Under the pieces are notes generated by a model. The model was not told the DNA's origin, did not search any database, and saw only the letters and a list, made by a program, of their open reading frames with translations. Below are positions 5,740-6,304 of a stretch of 6,304 bases of DNA, piece by piece. This DNA is from JBDKTK01 sp039680225 (lineage in GTDB: Bacteria > Desulfobacterota > Syntrophia > Syntrophales > UBA4778): assembly GCA_039680225.1 (NCBI GenBank), contig JBDKTK010000304.1, positions 1 to 6,304 of the forward strand, in the 5' to 3' direction. Made by a program: the position numbers and the translations under genes. Position 1 is the stretch's first letter; each line of letters begins with the position of its first letter.

Positions 5740-6304
5740 ATGCCGCTAATTCCAATAGTTATCGAACAGGACGGGAGAGGGGAAAGGGCCTTCGACATCT
5801 ATTCGCGCTTGTTGAAAGACAGGATTGTCTTTCTCGGCACTGCGGTGGACGACGATGTCGCGAACCTCATAATCGCCCAGTTGTTGTATCTGGAATCGGA
5901 AGACCCGGACAGGGAGATTTTCTTTTACATCAATTCACCGGGAGGCCTGGTTAGCGCCGGGCTGGCAATCTATGATACTATGCAATACATCAAGCCCCCT
6001 GTCTGCACCCTGTGCATGGGACAGGCGGCCAGCATGGGGGCGCTGATCCTGGCTGCCGGGGAGCACGGCCGCAGGTACGCTTTGCCTCACTCTCGGATAC
6101 TGATACACCAGCCGCTGGGAGGTTTCCAGGGGCAGGCGACCGACATCAGCATCCAGGCAAACGAGATGCTGAGATTGAAGACGGAGCTTATTGACATTCT
6201 CGCAAAACATACGAATCAGCCGAATGAAAAGATCGCCTTGGATACAGAACGCGATTACTATATGACAGGAGAGCAGGCCAGGGAATACGGCATCATAGAT
6301 GAAG
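5740..6304 (+). CDS. clpP: ATP-dependent Clp protease proteolytic subunit, 3' end cut by the window
   Basis: ClpP forms a barrel of two heptameric rings that degrades proteins unfolded by ClpX or ClpA. The window holds 188 codons and one further base with no stop; about 10-20 residues are probably missing. The triad is visible: Ser98 in GQAASMG, His123 in LIHQP and Asp172 in ERDYYM. Spacings of 25 and 49 residues match those of Escherichia coli ClpP. YINSPGG (63-69), forming the oxyanion loop region, is intact. The protein begins MPLIPIVIEQ, almost where the mature E. coli enzyme starts, so it lacks the usual long propeptide. AAGGG (5726-5730) inside the end of tig is the likely ribosome binding site, 9 nt from the ATG. 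The 2-nt gap to tig suggests coupled translation. clpX is the expected next gene. Confidence 0.97.
   Translation, partial: MPLIPIVIEQDGRGERAFDIYSRLLKDRIVFLGTAVDDDVANLIIAQLLYLESEDPDREIFFYINSPGGLVSAGLAIYDTMQYIKPPVCTLCMGQAASMGALILAAGEHGRRYALPHSRILIHQPLGGFQGQATDISIQANEMLRLKTELIDILAKHTNQPNEKIALDTERDYYMTGEQAREYGIIDE

Overview
The window is a compact stretch of bacterial chromosome, and every supported gene lies on the + strand. It holds four complete protein genes, one truncated protein gene at the right edge, two tRNA genes, a strong intrinsic terminator, two sigma70-type promoters and a short tandem-repeat tract. No transposase, integrase, phage or CRISPR feature is visible. The sequence is moderately GC-rich with purine-rich Shine-Dalgarno sites. 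The order trigger factor - clpP and the alpha/beta type of aspartokinase with a helix-hairpin-helix neighbour suggest an anaerobic bacterium of the former Deltaproteobacteria (Desulfobacterota, Syntrophales-like). This is inference from gene content; a Firmicute such as a Pelotomaculum relative is not excluded.

Left part (1-3999): aspartate kinase (lysC), then a small membrane-anchored SLBB/helix-hairpin-helix protein related to ComEA, then a single-chain ADP/NDP-forming acyl-CoA synthetase with alpha and beta halves fused. The lysC/ComEA-like gap is 22 nt, so those two are probably co-transcribed. The gap before the synthetase is 105 nt, with no convincing terminator or promoter. lysC contains a textbook internal ribosome binding site and ATG just before its paired ACT domains. 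It probably makes both a full-length alpha chain and a 160-residue regulatory beta chain.

Middle (4000-4420): a consensus-like promoter, tRNA-Pro(GGG) and an A-tract/T-tract terminator. These are followed by about seven imperfect copies of a 9-bp GGCTCTCAY repeat, which runs directly into the -35 box of a second promoter. That promoter drives tRNA-Leu(UAG). There is no terminator after this tRNA, and the Shine-Dalgarno of the trigger factor gene begins two bases after its encoded CCA.

Right part (4421-6304): trigger factor (tig, GTG start) and, two bases later, clpP, which runs off the window after 188 codons with its catalytic triad intact. Together they form a protein-quality-control operon: nascent-chain folding at the ribosome followed by regulated proteolysis. 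It probably continues into clpX and lon beyond the window.

I see no wholly new system here. The items most worth a second look are the internal lysC start, the tRNA-Leu/tig junction, and the tandem repeat abutting the tRNA-Leu/tig promoter.
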